From the NCBI GenBank assembly GCA_963920665.1, contig OY987267.1:24738001-24802000 (forward strand): DNA of 64,000 bases. The letters run 5' to 3'. This DNA is from Straminergon stramineum. Lineage: Eukaryota; Streptophyta; Bryopsida; Hypnales; Calliergonaceae. Numbering within the stretch: the stretch's first letter is position 1; the number at the start of each line of letters is the position of its first letter. A program made the translations under genes and the position numbers. Below, in pieces: positions 1 through 14,200 of this stretch. The notes under the pieces are model-generated. The model was given only the letters and a program-made list of their open reading frames with translations, did not search any database and was not told the DNA's origin.

Positions 1-1203
1 TAGTCAAATGGTGTTATGCTCGTCATTATCTATGACAAATAGACTAGAAGAGTTCGGGAATTGAGAAGTCTATAATTGGTAAGTTGTATCTATGTATGGT
101 TCTGGTCTAATTGTCAAATAATGATGTTTAAAGTTATAACCAAGATTTGAGGATTATCTATGGTGTTATTTGGTTGAAAGAACTAAATCTTAAATATGAC
201 TAATTGACTGATTCTCAAGATAGTTTAGGCTATCGTTGTAGTCAAATTGCCTGTGGGAATTTATATTGGAATAATTTATGGTATAACTAGACTAAAGAAA
301 GACAAATAGTCAATTGATTATGGTTAAGAGATGTGATGAATTGATAAGTTGTGTGAGTTCGATAAGTGCAGGAATAAAGGAGCGCAATTTTGTGTCCTTA
401 CTATGATTTAATACGAAGACTTGATCAATTCGACAATTTGCCATAGATAGAATTTTTGTATAATTGGTTTGTTAATTATGTGTGGGAATTTTGGACCAAT
501 TGGCCATCTATTTGAGATTGATGAGATCACCAATGAATTAGTATAGTAAGTCCAATTGACAAATGACTATTTGACAAAGTAGATAGAAATCTTGATAAAT
601 TATAAATGTGCACTGTGGGACTTGGTCCAATTGACATACTAAAGCTATGAACTAAAGAAAGAACGGAAATGACTATTTGACCTGAATCAAAGGATTCCAT
701 TCTTACCTTTGCATACTTTGCATACTGAGACCAATTGACATTAGTGATTGTGATATTTGCATATTGCATTTAGCAATTAAGTTAGTAAATAGTTACTGGA
801 CCAATTGACATTCCACTAAAATAGAAGAAGTAATTAATAAAGATGTATTTATACAAATATGTATTGTGGGTTTGATTAAGTTGATAGAACAGGAGCCATG
901 ACTAATTGACATATCCTGGACTATTTGACATTTAGAATTCTAGTATAAGATTGTGATTGTAGGTCTATAGAATTTTCCATGGCTAATGGATTGGTATTTG
1001 TATAGGTTAGGATGGAGAATACATTCATACAACATAAACACATTAATAAAGAACTTTTATACCTTTATTTATAAAAATGAATATTAATCCTACATAAAAG
1101 TGACCTTAGATACAAAACGATAGACTATTTGACTATTCCCCTAATTAAAGAACCACCACTTAGTATTTCCTTGGTTTTTGTTCCTGAGTGAAATAAAAAC
1201 TAC
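1..1203. repeat. AT-rich DNA with a recurring CCAATTGACA-like motif
   Basis: No gene is visible. A short degenerate motif of the type ACCAATTGACAT or GACTATTTGACA recurs about ten times between roughly 100 and 1,130 (for example near 552, 628, 731, 800, 900 and 1,124). Spacing is irregular, so this looks like a decayed minisatellite rather than a clean array. It ends where a dispersed repeat begins near 1,204. Confidence 0.4.
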
Positions 1204-4200
1204 AAACTTGAATTTCAATTTTTTGGATTGGTTTAAATTAATGGTTGGATATATCTTAGCATATGTCAAAACCAGATGTACATCTACTTAAATTTCATAA
1301 CCATATACATTTCAATAAGAAAATTTTGACTCTCTTTAATTCTTTAACAATGAAGATCCAAAATGATGTTCTAAAACATGTTTTTCAAGACTTTTACAAT
1401 AATAAAGATGATAAAATTTGCATTCCAAGTACTTACAATGGGTACAATAAGGTGTTAGGCAATCAATTGACAATTTTGTTGTAATTTAGTCTTCATAGTC
1501 CATCTTGATGTGGTTTTTTAGAAGGAAGGGTGTCTTGAAGACACTTGTATATATGGTATATTTATAAATCTTTCAAGAAAGAATTCCTAAGGTAAGTCCT
1601 TTGTAACCTTAAAACTTTGATAACTTTGACATAAATGTTATTAGATGTTATTTATACTTGGAAATATTTTCCACCTATTTTTGTATTTTAATTTATAATT
1701 TTCAATGAAGTTTAAAAATAGAGTTTATAAATATTTATTGAAAATTAACAATAATAATTATAATAATTTATTAAGCATTCAAAGAATCTACATAATTTGA
1801 TTAATTGTACACCAAATAATAATCAAATAAATAAATATATTTATTCACAAATTATGGTTCATCAAGTCTTAAAGGGATATTGACTCCTCAAAGAGATGAC
1901 AAGTAGTGGATGGATGATGATATATTCTAGAAAGAATTATGGGTAGGAGATTTGTAAAATGAATGGAATATATTCAAATATGTTGAAAGGAATTTTTGTC
2001 TATACTACAACAACAAGATTAGCTTGGTCACTCAATGCTTTTTGAGAAAGTGTCAAGATGGCGATCAATTTGTTGAAGCATTGCAATTCTACATTCATCC
2101 ATCATTTGGACCAAAAATACTTTTCAATCATATTTATGCACTTTTTAATCCAAATTTGAAATTTCATCCACATCATTAGTATAAATGAAAAAAAAATTGG
2201 TGAAAGAAGATTACTTTTCTCTAACGAAAAATAGACATTTCTTTTGAAATGGTGCAATCTAGCCCCATGGTGCTAATAAAGATTTGTTTCCTAATCTTTG
2301 CACAAGGATAGAAAGAAAATTGAATACTTACTAAAATTCAATCTTGTATCCTGGTTCTCCTCGAATTATAATATATTTTGCCTTAAAGGATCAAGATCAA
2401 CATTCCAAGCTCATAATTCTTTAAGGGGCACTCAAAATATAGATTTTCAATAGTATGCAAACTTTGAAATTCATTTCCTCGATGGTGGTTCAAAACTTTT
2501 GGGTACAAACAATTTTAGTACACGCCACAAAGGTTACCCTACCCTACCAAATACTACATAAAATGAATTGGATTGAATTTAGATTCTTTGGGAATTTTAG
2601 AATGTAAAGTGTACATGCCACCTTGTAGAAATGCAAACTAAATGCACCATATTTTAGGTTTTAAATGTTTTTTTTGTCTTTGAAAAACACATGGTTGACA
2701 ACCACAACCAAACCACAACAAAGTCTTTTCATTCTTTAAGCATATGGTAAGTTAAATTTTTCCACTTTAATTAATTGTTCAACTAGGAATACCACCTTTG
2801 CCATTGAGTATGGTCCGTAATCAAAGTGGAATTGCTTTGTACCCTCTAAATCAATTGCAACTAACCCTAAAGGACCATGTGTCCATTCAACAAACTCTTG
2901 AAAACTCCGATACGGAGGGTCATACAAAGTCAATTTTTAACCAATCAGTTCACAAAATTTGGACATTAAATAAGAACACTTACCTCCTTCATGGGAATTT
3001 TTAAAAATTCAATTGAATGTCTAGATCAAAAGTTTTATTGCCCAATAAAATTTGGGCAATTTTTGCATCATTTCCTAAATTCTACATCTACTTTTGAAAT
3101 TTGGAATGTAGATAATTAACATGATGTAGTATGTAATTGTAAGAAACAATACATTTAATGCAAAAATCTCATTCCAAGAGGAGTCAAACTCTACTAACCT
3201 TGCTAGGCAAGTTTGAAAAGAAAACATTTTCTTTTAACTTCAAAATGTATTATCTTGAAATCATTGACCTCAAATTTCATTGACATTTTCCCACATATTC
3301 AAAATATTTTTCTCTCAACTCTCATTGTTTGAATTTCAAACAAAAATCTCCTCATTGCCCAAGAAATCATCAATTAACGATTGGTGTATTGCTAGTTCAT
3401 TTATCCTCCTCATATTGCATGGAGATTTAGTTTAGACTAAGTTAGACTCCATAATTGCTTCCAAAATTTTGCATGAGTGTACCTAACAAGATATAGAACA
3501 CAATTGTGGATTGATGTAAAATTAGTTCATCTAGAGCAAAAATCTTACTCCAAGAGGGCTCAAAGTCTATTGATCCCGTTTTCGCTTGGATGAGAAGAAA
3601 TTCTTTTTCCTACTTCAAATGTTATAATCTTGCAATCCACGTGGTCAAATGGGCCGAAATTCTTTATAAGTATTCACAATAGTCTATTGCACTTTTGTAT
3701 GTTCGAAGTTCAAAAAAAATTATTTCCAATTTTTATATAATGCACTAAAAGAATGGCAATTTTTCAAAAAAATTCTCTTGATAACTGCCATTGGTCCTTC
3801 AAGAACTAGCATGAGCATCAATGCATCATTCTAAGAAATTTAGGATGAAAATTAATTTGACCATTGAATGATCTTTCGGTAGACCCTTCATTACAATCAC
3901 TGCAGGTACTTTAAGCATTGGATGTAATTTATATGTGGACAAAAGCAAAATAATGCCTTGAAGAATATTGTGAAGTTTGTTTGTGAAAATCATGGGCATT
4001 ACAAATATCTATGAATTTTTCTTGATGTCCACGTGTCCCACATTGAGGCTCATTGAGGTTCTAGAGTGGGCAATTCTAAGAAAATCTCCTCAAATATTTT
4101 CTAACTTACAAGAAATGTCATGATCAAAATATGCAACAAAGCCCCTTTGAATAGAAATTGTCTATGTGTTTCAAGGACCCCACCCCTTAGCAAAGTGATG

Positions 4201-4250
4201 CAAGGTTTTTGTAACCTCAATCTTGGTACATGGTGTTCGTATTGAAAGAA
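1204..4250. repeat. Dispersed AT-rich repeat, copy A
   Basis: The stretch 1,204-2,545 is almost identical, in the same orientation, to about 62,645-64,000. For example, the blocks around 1,741-1,800 and 63,181-63,240 differ at about one base. A more diverged copy runs through 43,650-48,130 and aligns with this copy to about 4,250, including the shared stretch near 4,000 about the CACGTGTCCC motif. Only short open frames are present and no reverse transcriptase, integrase or transposase is recognisable. It may be the non-coding part of an old retroelement; the family is unknown. Confidence 0.7.
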
Positions 4251-7200
4251 TGGACTTTTTCGAGTAGGCCATTGTTTGGTATAGTATTTTGAGTTTTATC
4301 ATCGAAAAGTTGAAAATTGCCAAAAATTACACCGACCTTCTTAAAATTGGCAGTTTTTTTTATGATATTGACCTTGAAGAATTAATTTCTATGGATATGT
4401 GCGATCAATTATGTGAATCATGAACTTTGGTCTCTGGACAAAAAATTTGAACCTAAAAATGCATTACATGGCTTTAAAATGTAACTTGAACGCATTGCCC
4501 TATTCAACAAAAATTTCAACTGAAAAAAACATTACGATATAACAATGGTCCATGTTGCAACCTATACTCTCTCTACAATGGTTAATGCAATCCCATGCTC
4601 TCAATCCCAAAACAAATTCAAATATTGGTGAGAACCAACATCATTTGCATGTTTGTCAAATTGTTAATTAAAACTCTATAACTGTCAATTTCCCTTCAAT
4701 TTTTGTGTACAAAAATTTGAAATGATGTATACCAACATGCCAAGCACAAAAAGCTTTTTGTAGTTCCATGAAAAAAATGGCAAAAGCTAAAGTATTTCCA
4801 AATCATGATGAACAAAACCAAGTTTTAGATATGTCTAACTTTGAAATTAATTTTCTTTCAAATTGCAACTAATTTTTTCTTCAAACTTCCATGATAATGT
4901 GTAGTATGTCACACAATACAACTTTTGTACATCCACTTTTGGACTTCATCCAATGATGCTTATGGTATGGTTGTTTGAATGAAAACGTTTCAAGTTTGTA
5001 CTCAATTTTGATTGTGATATGGAGTAATATTTTCCTTTAATTATCGTACTGTAATTTCTTTTCAAGCATTAGGTCTCTTTTTTTTCTCTATATTTTACTT
5101 CAAATAGAAATTTTAAAGATCTTTTCACCAGTTTTTTACCAATGTTTTCAAATTGCTACCAGTATTTCTCCCAATTCTACTGGCTAACAATTATTGAACT
5201 GACCAGCGGTTCTCTCTGAGCATTCAACTGACCGACCTCAACTCTGCTTGAGCTACGACAGTGCATGCTCAGAAATCGTGGGATGTACTGCTGCAGCTTG
5301 CATGACATCCCTGATCAAGAAATAGACGTCAGAATCCTTTGATAGTTTCCAAAATGTGTGCTTAACATGAAAAAGAAATTGTTGTCGAGTTACTTCTCCA
5401 AAACTGAATTATGGAATATGGTGAACACTGAAACTTTCTCCAAGAAACAAGTAGGATCAATTGAAAGCACTGGAATCGAATATTGAATTACCTTGTTGCA
5501 CAAATTCCCCAATTCTGCTTTGCGATACTACAGTACCTCAACTACTCAGCGTTGAAGAATGCTGTTGCTTGTTTTTCTTGTCTGCCTGTCTAGAAAACTA
5601 CGAGAATCCAATGAAGCCTCTTGCATAGCCATCACTTACTCAGCGTGTGGGGAAACTTGACAGCAAGCTTATTGATGCCTGGCCCACACCAGCCATAGCA
5701 GCCGACTTAGAGAGGATGACGAATCCATAAAATGTGTTTTTTAAGAATGGCGATGAGGAACTACCTTTGAACAAGGTTACATATGATCTTTGCCGAGCAT
5801 AACTTTTAACAATTCAAGGATCGGGGTTTGGAGATGCCATTTTATACGACTAAGAGCAGTCATTTGTAAACAAAACGGAACTTTGATTTTAAAAATTTAA
5901 CACAGATCGATATTCTTAAGTGCCAGAACAAGTAAAATCTATCACTTCTTTTCTACAAGCTCTAGGCTCGTGAAAGCGATTTGTGCCAAACACTATCCAT
6001 AATAGCTGTTTTTGAGTGGATGCAGACTTAAAACATATCTTTGATGAATGCAGGGATGAGAAATTGTGCTTGAGATTACATTTGGTGTTCAATTAAACAT
6101 ATCCTCTCCACCATTCAAGAAACCTAGTGGAGAGCAACTCCTCTGTAGAGATCATGAAACTTTGTTTGAAATGGAATGACAAATTTGATTTAAGAAACAA
6201 AACAAAAACCAAGTGAAGCTTACCGACTCTCATTTTTTGAAGCCAACTGTTTTGAAACATTGTTTGAACAAATGTGACCTCACCTTTGGACTTTGTTCAA
6301 TGAAAATTGTGGTAGAATTTGTTGAATATACTTATCCATCTTGGTTGCTAACTCCCGACCTACCATTGTCTTACTGCACAGTTGAACATTAGCTTCAGTG
6401 AAAATTTAGGGTGGTCTGAGCAACTCTTTTAAACCTCCTGTGCTACGAAGGACAAAAAGTGTCCGAGGAATGACTTTTATGGTTCTTGTAGAAACGAAAA
6501 ATGCATCTACTGATCCCCCAATTGCATCATTTTTGGGTTGACTAACTTAACGGTAGGTCTCTTTCATTTCATTCAGGACCGTGAAAGATTGCGGACTCAG
6601 CCTGATCTGGATTCAATTTCTGCTCACGCAAGCTTGGAACTGATTACGGACAATGTCAGCATGTATTACAACTGAACGCAATTCACATCTTTTCCATCAA
6701 ATCAATCACGGGAACAATCTCTAGCCACGCACTGAACGTCTTTGGATGTAGCTTAAAAATTTGATGATGGCATCTGATCCTTAGTCGACCTAGATAGATA
6801 TCTTTCGATAACATTGAAGTTCCATTAAGCACGTACTTGAGGGCAGAAGGTTTAGTAATTTTTTTTTACTCTGGAGGAACCAGCTCCTCACAGCCAGTAC
6901 CGGGTGCCTGAACTAATAAGACTTAATATCTCACAAGTCACGACATTACAGGGCTTTTCACAGTGCAGCTAGTCCTCAGTTCTGTGTACTTTACGAGATA
7001 TAGTCCACCGAAGTGAAGGAGTACACTGTAGGGGGGTCCTCACTCATACTTGGGGGAGTCCTCATACTGTCTCTTCCCTTTTACAGAGATCTTTGTTTAT
7101 AGTTGGTAACATGAATTAAAGCTTCTCAACTTTCGCTTGAAGGATCATGAAGTCCGTAATGGCCATGACTAGAATTTTCTCCAGTGTGGCGTTTTACAAT

Positions 7201-7365
7201 TGGCTACAAGCAAGTGGCAGTACAACCCATAATTAACGCTCCCTGTTACATTTTTATCAAACACTGAAAATCAACCTGCTCATGAAGATTGGCAGGTACT
7301 AATTGATTGACACAAAATGATTTATTCATTTTTGAAACAAATGAAACGAAATTTCATTGCCCAGA
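4251..7365. other. Gene-free stretch, no recognised feature
   Basis: Up to about 5,100 the DNA is AT-rich. From about 5,150 to 7,300 it is less AT-rich and holds no open frame above 60 codons and no recognisable protein similarity on either strand. It could be old gene or transposon debris, but nothing specific can be named. Confidence 0.4.
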
Positions 7366-7830
7366 TTAACCCCTCACCGCCCAAGGGGACCAAAAGTGTC
7401 CTCAGGTCAAATTCAAAGTGCTGTAACTTTTGCATCCGATGTCTCAATTCAATAAAACTTGTTGAAAAATTTTCACTCTTTATTCTACTTTGTGTGGTAA
7501 AATTTTCAGATCAATACAAGATTTTCTGAATTTTTGGAAGCCAATCGAAATTTACAAGGTCAATTTGAGTTCAACAAACTGCATTTGACGGTTGCAACTT
7601 CGGGGGCTTGTATCTCCTTCATCCAAAGTTAGTTTTCAATAAAATTTATTGGGTTATGTTCCCCTTGAGGTCTAGTTATTCTGGTCGAATTTTCATGTCA
7701 ATCCAAATTATTTTGAATGTTTGGGAGCAATTTGAAGTTCAAAATCCCATTACAATGAAAGTTATATCTATAACACTTCAAAAAAAATGTTGTTTTTGAA
7801 CCTTGCAGGCCTTGGGCAGTGAGGAGTTAA
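7366..7830. mobile_element. TTAA-flanked non-autonomous DNA element (465 bp)
   Basis: TTAA occurs at both outer ends (7,366-7,369 and 7,827-7,830). Inside it, inverted ends read CCCCTCACCGCCCAAGG on the left and, on the opposite strand, CTCCTCACTGCCCAAGG on the right, 17 bp with two mismatches. TTAA target sites and ends beginning with a C run are typical of the piggyBac superfamily. No transposase is present, so this would be a MITE-like derivative. The superfamily assignment is inferred from target site and termini only. Confidence 0.6.
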
Positions 7831-8759
7831 AGTGAAAGCCGACCATCCAAAAAGGCCTGGCCGGGAAATACAAACAAAACAACAAGACCAGACGAAACAG
7901 GACCTAAGAATGTGAACATCGCCTGCAAAGCTCAAAGAGGGGTCGTGAGGCCCCTCACGCCAACATAAACTGATTTCCAAATGCATTCAGAAAGTTTTCA
8001 CAAGGTGGTTTTGGAGGAAAGCTAGCTCACTAATTTTGCATCAGAATTGATTTATTGCAGTTCAATTACATTACCATTGGCTCACATGTAGACAATCTCA
8101 TGAGTGAGTCCCACAACATCTCTCAACTAAGGAAGCCGACCCATTTCTGACCACTTAAGTAGATACACATACTGCAAGGGAGGTTTCAACAATGGGGAAA
8201 TTTTTTCCCATTAGCAGAAATAGAGTTCGTAAGGTTTCCATAATTTTTCAGATTTTTTTTCCTCACAAAATAATTACTACGAATTTTTAAGCTGAAGATT
8301 CTATTCTACCCACATTGGCCATACAGACCTTCCACTTTTCGACCAAGGGCTAGGTCCAAATTTGAGAGTGTTGTAGCCAATTATAATGCACCACAACTGC
8401 CCAGGAACTGTGCCAACATTAATTGTTGTTAATCACCTGCTGATTGAAATTATTCCACCCTATTTTGCCAGATTGGGTCTGTGATTAGTAATGGGTCAGC
8501 TCCCTTAATACTAAATGGATCAAAACAAGTGAAGCTGTGGGTGAATAAAATGGAAGAGTTGGCCTCCGAAATCCTTTGAAGCACACCCTAGATACCTCTG
8601 ACGGACTCTGGAAGACCGGAAGTAATTTCGGAAGTACTTGTAGAGACCTAGGCAAAAGTCAGCCAGTAGCACCCAGTGTAGAGGTCTAAAGACTTCACTT
8701 CCAAGTTCGCTGGATCGAGGGCAGGAAGACGGAAGACTTTTGCAGAAGCACTAAGCTAA
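7831..8759. other. Gene-free stretch, no recognised feature
   Basis: No ORF, RNA gene or clear repeat is seen. Composition changes from AT-rich to more GC-rich towards the 3' side, leading into the telomere-like motif and GC-rich patch. Confidence 0.35.
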
Positions 8760-8769
8760 CTGTTGCAGT

Positions 8770-8810
8770 TTTTAGGGTTTAGGGTTAGGGTTTCAGGTTT
8801 TAGGGCTTGT
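8770..8810 (+). repeat. Short interstitial telomere-like tract
   Basis: Consecutive TTTAGGG-like heptamers (TTTAGGGTTTAGGGTTAGGG followed by degenerate units) form a short tract. TTTAGGG is the usual plant telomere repeat. Such telo-box motifs are common in plant promoters and 5' leaders, so this need not be a former chromosome end. Confidence 0.7.
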
Positions 8811-8982
8811 AGTCGTCATTTACACTTCGAGCTCCAGGGGAGCGAGCTAGCCATTTCTCTGTTCTCCGACCTTACTGCAGTAGGTACCGCAGGCTCTTGG
8901 CCGGTGCATCCTCGAGGAAACGCAGTGGGCACTGCATCCTCTGGCGCAAGCCGGATTCGGACCCCGCTTCTAATTTCGACTG
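8811..8982 (+). other. GC-rich patch ending in a splice-donor-like site; possible non-coding first exon
   Basis: This patch is clearly GC-richer than its surroundings and ends at CTG|GTAAGTCATG (GT at 8,983-8,984), a strong 5' splice consensus. The + strand downstream is T-rich to about 14.6 kb, as plant introns are, and the next convincing exon is the kinase exon on the same strand. A 5' leader exon of that gene is possible, but the distance is large and no coding potential supports it. A promoter region or unrelated debris is equally possible. Confidence 0.25.
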
Positions 8983-9299
8983 GTAAGTCATGCGGATGCT
9001 TGTAGGCTGCGGCGAAGTTTCCCCGCTCTTAGGTTTACCGGCATTTCGAAGCTCTCTCTGACATACATGAGAGAAGCTGGAATTGTGAGTTGAGGTTGCA
9101 GTGTTTGTCTCAGGTTTCCTCGTCTGTGGCGCTAGGCATCTCGCTCTTGGCACTTGGTCTTGTTCGCCTGGGAGTTCTAAGTTAGAATGTCGGTTTGATG
9201 GGCGGAAGTGTTGTGTTCGATATCGTATACTAATCTGTTGCGATGCTCTGTCTTGCGGAGCCGTGAAGAAGGCCTACACGCTTCGTGCGCATTCTCACC

Positions 9300-11250
9300 T
9301 CCAAGTACGAGTGCCTGCATTTGCATCTTTGTCGGTATGGTTGGGATGTAGATGTCTATATTGATTGAGTCTTGCTGGGAATTGTGTCTGCCTGACATTG
9401 GTTCGAGTGAGTTCTGATCGCTTGCTATGTGTCAGCTATCTTTGTGCCTTGTCGATTTTGGTTGTCTTAGTCAGTAGGGATTTGGGATGGATTTGTTTAG
9501 CAGATTAGGACTTACTGAGTTTGTGATTAAAGATTGCCTTCATCGCCATGGCTAGGTGATTTTAGTCGTAATCCGCTATAAACAATGGTTTGGGTCTACA
9601 TAAGGGTTACAACTGCTTTCTCTATGAAGTATGGAAGGGTTATAAATCATCATATCTGTCACTTGCTCAGCGTCCAGATGAGCCTTGTTTAGGCAGAGAA
9701 CCTATTAGGACAAGGGAATGGTACTTCAATTCTGTAGCTTCACCAGTGATGACACCGAGTGTCATGTGAAACCCACCTGGCTTACATTTGTCGGTCAAGG
9801 CCTTTTAACCCGGTATTTTCTTTCTTCCAAGTACTTGTGAAAAGTCTAGAGTAACACATGTGCCGTTTTGATTTGCGGGCAGTCATTTTCTCCGTTGCAG
9901 CATGCTTCGACAGTGTTGCTGGAGGTTGGATTCTGTTTAGGTAGGTGCGTCCATTTCCTTGACCTCCAGTCTCTTCACTCCGTCCAGAGCATTTGTTCGA
10001 GGAATTGCAGATGATGCCCTAGAGGGGAGGGGTGCCCTGATAGGAGTGTTGTTCTCCATCTTTACTTTGTGTCTGTGGCCATGTTGTATCGTGCAGTTCC
10101 ATGAAGACGAGAATAAAGCGCTGCATCGTGTGAACCCTCAATCTCAGGTACCAGTTGTAGCATTTGCATCTTTGTCGATAAGTTGAGGCATGTGAGCACC
10201 TTTGTTTTTTGACTTGGTTTTGCGGTGATTATTTATATCTCTTTGGTTGCTGTTACATAGCGCGTGGCACTAGGTGTTGGTAGTATGGGTGATCTAAGTT
10301 CGAGTTTCAGTTTTGAATTGCAGAAGTGTCCATGTGTGACGATGTTCGATCTTGTTTGAGGGAACAAAGCCTTGCACCAAGCAAATTCTCAATTACAGGT
10401 ATTGGTTACAGCGTTACATCCTTGTTGGTATTGTTTGGAGTGGGATTTCTGTTCGGGTTGTTCCTGAGATGAGTCTGCCCGAAATTAATTTGAGGCAAGT
10501 TTTGATCGCATGTTATGTCTGTGGATCTTTTGCAACTTGTTGATTTCGGTTGTCTTAGATTAGTAGAGTATTCTATATGCATTGTTTAGTGGAATCTAGA
10601 TGGTGTTACTTACCAGCTTGTGATTAGAGCTTACCTTGCCATGGTCAACTGATCTAGGTTTTCTCCTTTAGAACCACGAACATGGGATGGTTCTTGCTTG
10701 CTCTTCAATTATAGTAGGGTTAGAGAGCATCTAAGTTTATTATTTGTTCCAAGTCTAGACCAACTATGTTTGAGTTGGAAAACCATTTGTACAAGGGAGT
10801 GGTACTTCAATTATATAATTTTCACCATTGATAGTGGACACCAAGTTGTTAGTGAATCATATTGTTGTTTAGGCTTGTCAAATGAGATGTTCAACCTTGT
10901 GTTTTCTTCCTTGTAAGTATCTATGAAAAGTTTAGAATGACATATGTTTGTGTGTGTATTGTAGTGACATATGTTCGCGTGTGTATTGTAGTTGATCATA
11001 TCTTCTCTTTTGAACCATACTTTGACTTTGTTTTTCCTAGTGGAGTCTTTTTGGGAAGGTGTGTTTGTTTCTTGACTTCTACTCTCTTTTCTTTGTTGAG
11101 AGCATTTGTTTGAGGAATTGTAGACGTTGCCTTATAGGAGTGTGCTTGATCTTGACTTTCTATGTGGTGAAGGGTTTTTGTGCATCTTTGTTAGTGAAGG
11201 CGTGCATTGTGTAGTTCACCTCTTGATGTACTAGTTGCAACATTTGTAGC
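9300..11250. repeat. Diverged ~1.1-kb direct tandem duplication
   Basis: Blocks recur in the same order at an offset of about 1,075-1,120 bp. Examples are the segment near 9,945-10,020 versus 11,063-11,140 (both with the GAGCATTTGTT core) and 9,715-9,760 versus 10,790-10,830 (ACAAGG..ATGGTACTTCAATT). The segment near 9,415-9,560 also matches 10,500-10,650. A third, weaker start is visible near 11,300. The second copy is more AT-rich, with many C positions of the first copy read as T. No coding frame is conserved between copies. Confidence 0.6.
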
Positions 11251-14200
11251 ATTTTTCCAAATTTTAGGGCATAGCTTGAAATTAGTTCCACTAAGTTCTA
11301 CTTGCTTGTGATGTGCTTGCATGTTTTGCAACCTATCTATTTGGTTGGGTTGGTTGGGTTGCTTGGGTTCATACCTTGTAGGGATTTTATGTTGTTAACT
11401 TGACTTTGCACATAGTCCATGGGAGTATTGAACTTGTGATTAAATATAACCATGTCTTGTGATTGATACAACCAAGTGATTTATTTTTGAAAATTCTTTG
11501 TTGTCAAACCCTTGGCTTCCAAGATTGACAAGAATCTTAGCCTAGGCATGTGACACTTTGGTATTAGCAAAAGAACTTGACACTCTAATCTTTAAGATCC
11601 AAAAATTTATTATTTTGATAAATATGATATAATATAATGATATAGTTAAGTATAAAACTATGTAATAATTATGATAGAGTATGAAACATTGTATTTGATG
11701 TTATTTCATACATTTCTTATTATTGTTGGATAATATCTTCCCATACAAGTCATATTGCACTTTGCCACATTTGTACAAAAATTATTGATGATGTTTAAGA
11801 ATGTAATATTGACTAGTAAGATTGAGTTTTCATTCGTTTCATCTTGTTTTGTAAGCTTTTGTATAGTAGGAGAGGATGTGATCTTTGGAAATGTGATAAT
11901 AATGAGTTCAGAGTGTGGTTGTAAACCTATTAAAGCATTTGTGTATGATGAAAATTGATTTTGCCTTTAAGTATGCAAGAATAGGATATAAGTGTTTTGT
12001 GTTTGTCATTAGCTCATGTTATATAGGTTGAACTTGTCTTGAGCTAGAATCACTCTTGGACTTTTAAGTTGGACTTTGGCTATGTGGATTTCTCCAACAA
12101 GAATGCCATTGGTTCATGAAAGACATCATTGTCAACTTTGTTGGTTTCCTTTGAATACTTTTGAAAAAGTTAGATGTTTGTAATGTGTTTGTTTGTGTAT
12201 TGTAACTTTTCTATTGTTGTACTTATTTGAGGGTATTTATATCCATTGGGTTTGCTTAGGGTTGTTTTGTTCATGTCTTGGACTTGTAGTGTTGTTTCAA
12301 TGTAAACCTCTTCAAAAAAGAAGGTTGTAGAATTTTCAAATTTATAACTACTTTATTTTGTTTGAGACTAGGTTTAGTTTGAAATTCTACACATGATTCT
12401 TTAAGCATATTGGTTTGTTCATTGATCTTCTAGGAACTTATGATTGAGGGAGGGTGAAGTGAGGTGTTGAAGAGAGGTTACTATAGTATTCAATGTGTCC
12501 CTTTCAAATGTCTACAAGTTGAAGGCTGACTTTCTTTCTAGTGTTTGAACATTCCTTTGAATGGTACATGTGGGGGTTGAAAATTGTATTTTAAAAAACA
12601 TTCTAATTAATTATACTTGTAATGGCATTTAGGATTGCTAAGTTTGAGCATCGTTAGATAGTCTTATTATAGTGTGCAACATTGGGAGGTGCCACCCCTT
12701 GCATATTTTCTTGATGTTTGAATCTATGCTTATTCAGGAACTTTTAAAATCTCTCCAAACTTTGAGTGGTTAAAAATTCAGAGGTATGTTGATTGAGGTG
12801 AATCCTCTATCCTTGTTAGCTTATCAATAATTTGGAAAGCACTTGGTGAGAGGAATTGAGAAATTTAAGTTGTGACTAGGTTAGGGAGTTCTTGAGGGAG
12901 CTTTTAAGAATTTGTGGGTGTCCCTTGAAGTCTTACAATGTATGTGGGTTAGATATTGCTTGAGAATATTATTGTATCACATTGTCCAATTGCTCTCTTG
13001 AAATTATGTTCTACTTGACATGGCATAATGCTTAAATGACCAATTTCATCTAAGTGGTTCAAAACATGTTGTTGATTTTCGAGTATGGAAGAATCATTGT
13101 ATTTTTTGAATTCTTTTTTAGTTTTCAAATCTAGATTGTGTCAAGAGTTGAACTTATGAAGGAGTTGTGTTCTATATATGAAGTATTGTGAAATATTATC
13201 ATGGAAAGTTAACCTTGCTATCAAAATTGATTTAGTCAATTTTTCCTTGATCTCAAGATTTCTTTGAATGCACATGGATTAGGTTTTAGTTGTATGTTTT
13301 AGTATCTTTAGACTAAAGAGACCAGGTGGAAGTTAGGAAGCTTGAGGACTACTTATTGGAATTTTTGTTTTAGCTAAAGATCCATCATTCATAAACTTAG
13401 TCATTCTCTTTTGTGTTTGGGATTTGCTAGCCACTTCTTGGTGTTATTATTTTTAGACATGCACAAACCTAGAAAGGTGCTTTGTAAAATTTGGAATGTA
13501 GTAATGTCTATATATGTAGTGTTGAAAAGGATTTAGTTATGGAAGTGTCCTAAGCATTGAAGGATTTTCCATAATGCGGGAATTGTTGCTTGTAGCTAAG
13601 GGTTTTAGTGAGTCATAATTTTCCTTCAATCTATTGCTAGCAGTATCACCTTTTGAAGGTCTTAGGTTGTTGCCCAATTGATTGACTAGGATTGTTATCA
13701 TTACAATGTGCTCTTGTAGATGTTTTTCTATAGTTGAATTTCCTTTAAATCCAATCATGTATGACATTAGGTCTTGGTGAAGGTAGATATTTTCTAAAAT
13801 TTGTTGTCTATATCTAATGTGAATGGTGGGGGAGATTTGATTTAGTAAGCAACAATGAGGGGAATATATTGTATGTATGTCTCATTCGTATTATCATTGG
13901 AAATTAGTAAGCCTTTTTTGAACCAAGTTATCACATTAGTGAATCAGAATTTGACATATTCTCTTTCATGTGATTGTGGTGCATTGGAACACCATTGTTT
14001 TTAAGATTTTGGTTTCGTCAATCTTCTTTACTAATCTAAATGTCAGATTTTGTTGAAGTAATAATTGTAATCTATGTAGAACTTTTATTTCACAGTTTTC
14101 AATCATTTGCACTTCATGTATGGAGGCAATTGAATTTGTGGTTGGATTTGGGCCATTTCTTTTATTCTTTAGCATATATATTTAGTTGTTCATTATTGAT

